Positions 12,980 to 16,498 of a stretch of DNA of 16,498 nt are shown here, piece after piece. The position numbers and the translations under genes are program-made. Source of the stretch: an uncultured Eubacteriales bacterium. Its GTDB lineage: Bacteria; Bacillota; Clostridia; Oscillospirales; Acutalibacteraceae. How positions within the stretch are numbered: position 1 is the stretch's first letter; every line of letters begins with the position of its first letter. Under the pieces are notes generated by a model. That model had not been told where the DNA came from. It did not search any database and worked only from the letters and a program-made list of their open reading frames with translations. The DNA is taken from assembly GCA_934486915.1 (NCBI GenBank), contig CAKSRC010000027.1, positions 1 through 16,498 of the forward strand, written 5' to 3'.

Positions 12980-13678
12980 TTAGTATAGAGCAATTTGATA
13001 TATATTAGATAGATCGCTTACAACGTCGTATATAGCCTTTCCTTGTCTGTCATTGGTTCCTTTATATCCATAGCCACCAAATAGTTTTGAATTTACAATA
13101 TAAACAGTAGAATTTCTTGAAAGGCAAGCTAGTGCATTTCCATATACGTCATTTTCAGGATTGTAGAGGACACCACCTAAGGCGGAGGCAAGTTCAATCA
13201 TCATAGCGTATTCTGGGTCAATTACAATATGGCGGTAGTCGCCACCATAGACGGAGGCGTATGATAAATACAAGTTTCCGGAAACAATGTTAATAGCTGC
13301 AGAAGAATTGATAGCTCCTTGTACAGTTCCGCCAAAAATAGATACTTCTCTACCGGTCTTAGTATCTATGTTTATACCATTTTTTGAATTAAAGAAGGTA
13401 ATTGAGTGATGGTTTAGATCTATACTCAACGGGTGTTGGATATTTAAATCACCATCAACGGATATATCGTTAGCTAATTTGATAGTGCAGCCGTTATTTT
13501 TGACAGCATTTCTAAGTTCTTTTTCACTGCTTACATTGATAATTTGAGATTTGCTGCAAACTGATTTTTCAGCAGGATATTCCAAAGCACTTGAGTTAAT
13601 TGCAAGTGAAGCGGTGAAAGTTGCTACAATAGCAATGGCCATAAACAAAGATACGGACTTTTTAAATAACTTTTTCAT
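12980..13678 (-). CDS. Small secreted protein with a beta-helix-like region
   Basis: A 232-aa protein with a clear signal peptide: 'MKKLFKKSVSLF' then a hydrophobic core to about residue 30, with cleavage likely near 'NSSA'. The mature part opens with 'INVSSEKELRNAVKNNG', 'CTIKLANDISVDGDLNI' and 'LSIDLNHHSITFFNSKNGI'. These are regularly spaced hydrophobic beta-strands typical of right-handed parallel beta-helix surface proteins (pectate-lyase-like fold). There is no catalytic motif that identifies a lyase, and no sortase signal, membrane anchor or cell-wall-binding repeat. At this size it could form only a few helix turns. The ribosome binding site AAGGGG lies about 8 nt before the ATG. It is divergent from the adhesin/sortase operon across a 241-nt region rich in palindromes, which hints at shared control. 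Function unknown. Confidence 0.72.
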   Translation of the reverse strand: MKKLFKKSVSLFMAIAIVATFTASLAINSSALEYPAEKSVCSKSQIINVSSEKELRNAVKNNGCTIKLANDISVDGDLNIQHPLSIDLNHHSITFFNSKNGINIDTKTGREVSIFGGTVQGAINSSAAINIVSGNLYLSYASVYGGDYRHIVIDPEYAMMIELASALGGVLYNPENDVYGNALACLSRNSTVYIVNSKLFGGYGYKGTNDRQGKAIYDVVSDLSNIYQIALY

Positions 13679-13720
13679 TAATTTTCCCCTTTATAATTTA
13701 TGTATTTAATATGAGCCAGC

Positions 13721-13768
13721 GTTATTTAAATTTGTAACGACATAAGGTTACAAATTAGTTCAAATAAC
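13721..13768. promoter_or_regulatory. Two-tier inverted repeat in the divergent surface-gene control region
   Basis: The core is a perfect 9-nt inverted repeat, ATTTGTAAC (13730-13738) and GTTACAAAT (13747-13755), with an 8-nt spacer. Outside it lie GTTATTT (13721-13727) and AAATAAC (13762-13768), another perfect 7-nt pair. It is about 45-90 nt upstream of the beta-helix gene start. It could be a two-site operator or a hairpin in that gene's leader. No T-run follows on either side, so it is not a standard terminator. Confidence 0.55.
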
Positions 13769-13835
13769 TTACAATAAAATTTTAACATTATAAGGATTTA
13801 AAGTCAATAGGTTATGGCATAAAAATTTTTATATA

Positions 13836-13879
13836 CAATTACTCGACTAATTGTTCTAATTGCCCATTTCAAATAATAG
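13836..13879 (+). promoter_or_regulatory. Candidate promoter and palindrome upstream of the adhesin
   Basis: CAATTA (13836-13841) and TAATTG (13848-13853) form a palindrome whose centre contains TCGA. Overlapping it is a weak promoter match, TTGTTC (13851-13856), 17 nt, TAATAG (13874-13879). The promoter call is low confidence; the palindrome is directly visible. Confidence 0.3.
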
Positions 13880-13919
13880 TAATAGAAGGTAAATAACTAA
13901 AATGAGGTGAGTGAATTGT

Positions 13920-15779
13920 ATGATTAGGTTTATTAAAAAGAAAGCTGTTCCTATCTTTCTTGCAGTAATGATGCTTGCAAGCTCGTTATCTTCGTTGTGC
14001 GCATTTGCAAGCTCATATGACTTCTCTTATTCGGGAATTTCAGAAAAAGGTCTTTATGTAGGAGAAGATGAAACTGCTATTATGCAGTTAAAAGATAAAG
14101 ACTCAAATTATTTTTCTACATATTGCGTAGATAGGGAGACAGAAATCGACAAAAGAGTTAAATATGCAAGAAGCAACATAAGCGATGGAACATATTATTC
14201 AAAAGAGAATGCAGATAAGATTAGAGCTATAGTAAGAAATGCTTATCCTTTTATTTCTATAGAAGAAGTTAGAACCAGATCAAAAATCAGCGACTTATCA
14301 GTTAAAGAAGCAATAGCAGGGACACAAGCTGCTATATGGCATTACGCTAACGATAATGATATTAAATTTAGCAATAAGAATGCAAAGAAATTATATAATT
14401 GGTTGATATCCTTAGATGGTGCTGAGAAATCCAAGACAGAAGTTTCAGGCATTAACATCACTTTTGATTCGACTAAAAACAACGACCGTTTTGAAGCATT
14501 AATTAAGTTCCAAGCAACAGGTAAAAATGTCGATGGATCTCAAATTCATCTAAACTATACATTTGATAGAGATTTGAAAGCAACTTACAATGCAACAGTT
14601 GTAGACGAAGGTATGGATCAAAGCGGCAATAGAGTCGTAAGAGTAAAAGACCTACCACTAGACGCAAAGTTTAATGTAACAGCCTATGGTACTCAAGTTC
14701 TTGAGTCTGATGGATATCTATACAGCCCTGAAGGTGGAAGAAGTGCATCTCAAACTCTAGTTGGAGTTTACCAAGGAAATACAAACATTTCAAGTGACCT
14801 CCAAGTTTCTTATCAAGAACAAGCAAGATATAAGGTAACAATCAATAAGGTTGACTCTATAACTTTACAAGGCCTTGAAGGCGCTATATTTGAAATAGCT
14901 AACACAAAAGATTTTAATGATATCGTATATACTGCTAAATCGCAACAAGACGGTACAGCAGTATGCGAAGGTCTAACTGCAGGAAATTGGTTCATAAGAG
15001 AAATACAATCGCCTAAAGGTTACATCCCATATGAAGGCGTATATACAGTTTCAGTAGGCCCGGGCGGGGAAACAAAACTTGACTTTAAAAACACACCATA
15101 TGGTAAAATCATAGTCTTGAAGACTGACGAAAACAATAACCCTATAGCAGGTGCACTTTTTGATCTATATAAAGGAGATCAAGTAAAAGAAGAAAATCTA
15201 ATTAAGAAAGACATTGCAACGGATGATAACGGTAAAATCTTGTTGCAAGACATTATGCCGGGAATATACACTATCCAAGAGACATATGCTCCTGAGGCAT
15301 ATCATAAGGATGCAAACCCTATAACAATTGAAGTTTTAGCTGGTGAAGAGAAATCCGTTCAAGTTATTAACCCATCAGTAGTAAGAGGAAAAATTTTAAT
15401 AGAAGATCGTGATGCAGTAAGCAATGATCGCCTAGAAGGTGCAAAAATAGGAGTATATAAAGATAAAGATTGTACAGAACTAATAGCAGAGTTTAGTTCT
15501 GAGCTAGACAACTGGTGTGAACTAGGTAATTTATTACCCGGAAAATATTATGTAAAACAACTTGACCCTCCATCAGGCTATCTACTAAACTCAAAGGTAC
15601 ATGAATTAACTTTAGAGGAAGGTCAAACACTTAACCTTACTATTTACAACACAAGAGTGCCGATTACAGCAGGAAATTATGCACTTGCATTGTTCATAGG
15701 TATATCCATGCTTGCAGCGACAACAACAGGCTTCTATATCTATAAAAGAAGTAAAAAATTAAATGAAATGTCTAAATAA
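13920..15779 (+). CDS. Cell-surface adhesin: thioester domain, three Cna_B/SpaA-like domains, sorting signal
   Basis: This 619-aa protein has a signal peptide (about 1-31, ending 'CAFAS'). A thioester (TQ) adhesion domain follows, in which Cys69 ('TYCVDRE') and Gln136 ('GTQAAIWHY') are the pair expected to form an internal thioester for covalent host-surface binding. After an about 150-residue linker domain come three Cna_B-type beta-sandwiches (about 304-391, 394-486, 489-578). Domains 1 and 2 keep the Lys, Glu and Asn for intramolecular isopeptide bonds ('INKVD'/'IREIQSPKGY'/'KNTPYG' and 'VLKTD'/'IQETYAPEAY'/'INPS'). Domain 3 lacks the Lys and Glu. The C-terminus is 'VPITAGN' (580-586), a hydrophobic helix and 'YKRSKK', a sorting signal without LPXTG. 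GAGGTGA (13904-13910) places the start at ATG 13920, not GTG 13911. The sortase gene overlaps by 17 nt. Confidence 0.88.
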   Translation: MIRFIKKKAVPIFLAVMMLASSLSSLCAFASSYDFSYSGISEKGLYVGEDETAIMQLKDKDSNYFSTYCVDRETEIDKRVKYARSNISDGTYYSKENADKIRAIVRNAYPFISIEEVRTRSKISDLSVKEAIAGTQAAIWHYANDNDIKFSNKNAKKLYNWLISLDGAEKSKTEVSGINITFDSTKNNDRFEALIKFQATGKNVDGSQIHLNYTFDRDLKATYNATVVDEGMDQSGNRVVRVKDLPLDAKFNVTAYGTQVLESDGYLYSPEGGRSASQTLVGVYQGNTNISSDLQVSYQEQARYKVTINKVDSITLQGLEGAIFEIANTKDFNDIVYTAKSQQDGTAVCEGLTAGNWFIREIQSPKGYIPYEGVYTVSVGPGGETKLDFKNTPYGKIIVLKTDENNNPIAGALFDLYKGDQVKEENLIKKDIATDDNGKILLQDIMPGIYTIQETYAPEAYHKDANPITIEVLAGEEKSVQVINPSVVRGKILIEDRDAVSNDRLEGAKIGVYKDKDCTELIAEFSSELDNWCELGNLLPGKYYVKQLDPPSGYLLNSKVHELTLEEGQTLNLTIYNTRVPITAGNYALALFIGISMLAATTTGFYIYKRSKKLNEMSK

Positions 15780-16380
15780 GGCAAGAGTCATATTTTTATT
15801 ATGTTTTTTAGTTTCGATTGTAGTAACCGTATTGGGTATAATTGAACTTTTTTCAGTGGATCATGACATTGATGATCAATTGACAAATACGGAAGCGTTG
15901 ATATCGTCGGAGCATGATATACAAAGTCATATAAACCAAGGTATTCATAACATTTCTAATAGTGCGCAGGATTTAGGTGTGGGAGTGGGCGTGTTGACCT
16001 TTCAAATAAACCCGGTTCAAAGTACAGCCATAAACAGTGACCTTAGTAATAAATCGTTAAAGACGGGTTGTGCATTAGACCCAAATACAGCCTTTCCAAA
16101 CGAGGACGGTAATTGTGTATTATATGGCCATAGGGATTCGGCTTTTAGGTCAATACCAAAACTTAAGGTTAACGACAAAATAGAAATTAAAACGGTCAAA
16201 CACACTATAAGATATAATGTGGATAATATAGTAATTACAAACCCGGAAGATCCAATGATATATCAGCAGGAAAAGGGTAGACGTGTGACACTTGTTACTT
16301 GTTATCCATTTACGATGATAGGTCCCGCGCCACAAAGATGTGTTGTAATAGCCCATGCACTTTGTGCTGCTTCACAATAA
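15763..16380 (+). CDS. Sortase, class D-like
   Basis: This 205-aa membrane transpeptidase has one N-terminal membrane helix (about 8-30) and an extracytoplasmic sortase domain. The triad is visible: His123 in 'LYGHRDSAFRS', Cys180 in 'VTLVTCYPF', and Arg192 in 'GPAPQR'. 'GHRD' with 'TCYPF...G.AP.R' is the pattern of class D sortases, and there is no C-terminal membrane helix as in pilin-polymerising class C. It starts within the adhesin gene (17-nt overlap), so the adhesin is very likely its substrate. It would cut within 'VPITAG' and attach the adhesin to peptidoglycan. Class D enzymes favour LPxTA/LPxTG signals, so P-x-T-A fits with Val in place of Leu. No second sortase or major pilin is in the window. 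Confidence 0.9.
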   Translation: MKCLNKARVIFLLCFLVSIVVTVLGIIELFSVDHDIDDQLTNTEALISSEHDIQSHINQGIHNISNSAQDLGVGVGVLTFQINPVQSTAINSDLSNKSLKTGCALDPNTAFPNEDGNCVLYGHRDSAFRSIPKLKVNDKIEIKTVKHTIRYNVDNIVITNPEDPMIYQQEKGRRVTLVTCYPFTMIGPAPQRCVVIAHALCAASQ

Positions 16381-16396
16381 TAAAGTTTTTCTATTA

Positions 16397-16436
16397 AAAA
16401 AACCTCCCCCAAACTATGATGGGGGAGGTTTTAAAA
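16397..16436. terminator. Bidirectional terminator after the sortase gene
   Basis: aaaacctccccc and gggggaggtttt (16421-16432) form a perfect 12-bp stem with a 10-nt loop at 16411-16420. A-rich and T-rich flanks on both sides allow termination of the adhesin/sortase operon and of the convergent gene on the - strand. Confidence 0.9.
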
Positions 16437-16498
16437 TTAATCTTCGATAGACTTAATTTTGTCGTCGAAACCAATAAGTTCCTTTGTAAATTCATTGT
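16437..16498 (-). CDS. 3' end of an unidentified gene (partial)
   Basis: On the - strand a frame is open from the window edge to a TAA (complement of 16437-16439), giving 19 residues ending 'GFDDKIKSIED'. The charged C-terminus and the terminator immediately beyond support a real gene, but the fragment is too short to identify. Confidence 0.5.
   Translation of the reverse strand, partial: NEFTKELIGFDDKIKSIED

Noticed and set aside
13920..16380. A sortase-assembled pilus operon
   Set aside because: There is one substrate and one class D-like sortase lacking a C-terminal membrane helix, with no backbone pilin, pilin motif or class C sortase in the window.
1..16498. CRISPR arrays, tRNA/rRNA genes, intact insertion sequences, phage attachment sites
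   Set aside because: No regularly spaced repeats, cloverleaf or rRNA-like sequence, transposase or integrase gene could be seen on either strand.

Overview
The window is AT-rich chromosomal DNA that reads like a member of the Clostridia (low-GC Firmicutes, possibly an Oscillospiraceae/Ruminococcaceae-type anaerobe). Supporting signs are strong GGAGG-type ribosome binding sites, TTG starts (aroE, the PASTA protein), an archaeal-type prolyl-tRNA synthetase with a cysteine-rich tail, a class D-like sortase, and a small Cys-rich protein with a 'YDPLKR' ending. No tRNA, rRNA, CRISPR array, phage gene or intact transposase is visible. The organism assignment is inference.

Layout. (1) 1-540: the 3' end of an unrecognised gene on +, a shared hairpin terminator, and acpP (acyl carrier protein) on -. 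(2) 681-7754: a shikimate/chorismate operon on +, ordered aroE, aroK, [170-nt spacer with a degenerate repeat and an intrinsic-terminator-like hairpin], aroF (DAHP synthase), aroB, a GNAT acetyltransferase resembling phosphinothricin acetyltransferases, aroA, aroC and a monofunctional AroQ-type chorismate mutase. aroF/aroB and aroC/chorismate mutase overlap by 4 nt; aroE/aroK and aroA/aroC overlap by 17-29 nt. The set covers DAHP formation to prephenate except 3-dehydroquinate dehydratase, which must lie elsewhere. (3) 7753-8621: a small Cys-rich protein and a histidine phosphatase on -, divergent from an XRE-family regulator on + (8740-9447) with a near-consensus promoter. (4) 9515-12704 on -: a zinc-ribbon/kinase-fold/TM/2xPASTA protein whose catalytic residues are lost (a pseudokinase), and proS, each with its own promoter and terminator. 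(5) 12980-16432: a surface locus. A small secreted beta-helix-like protein (-) is divergent from a two-gene operon (+): a thioester-domain adhesin with three Cna_B-like domains and a non-standard C-terminal sorting signal, and its likely class D sortase. The shared intergenic region carries long inverted repeats. (6) 16437-16498: the 3' end of a gene on -.

The points most worth a second look are the PASTA pseudokinase; the adhesin/sortase pair, with its VPITAG signal and a third Cna_B domain that has lost its isopeptide residues but gained two cysteines; an AroA with Ala at the glyphosate-determining glycine next to a Pat-like acetyltransferase; a degenerate hairpin-headed repeat present at two distant sites; and several promoter-associated palindromes.
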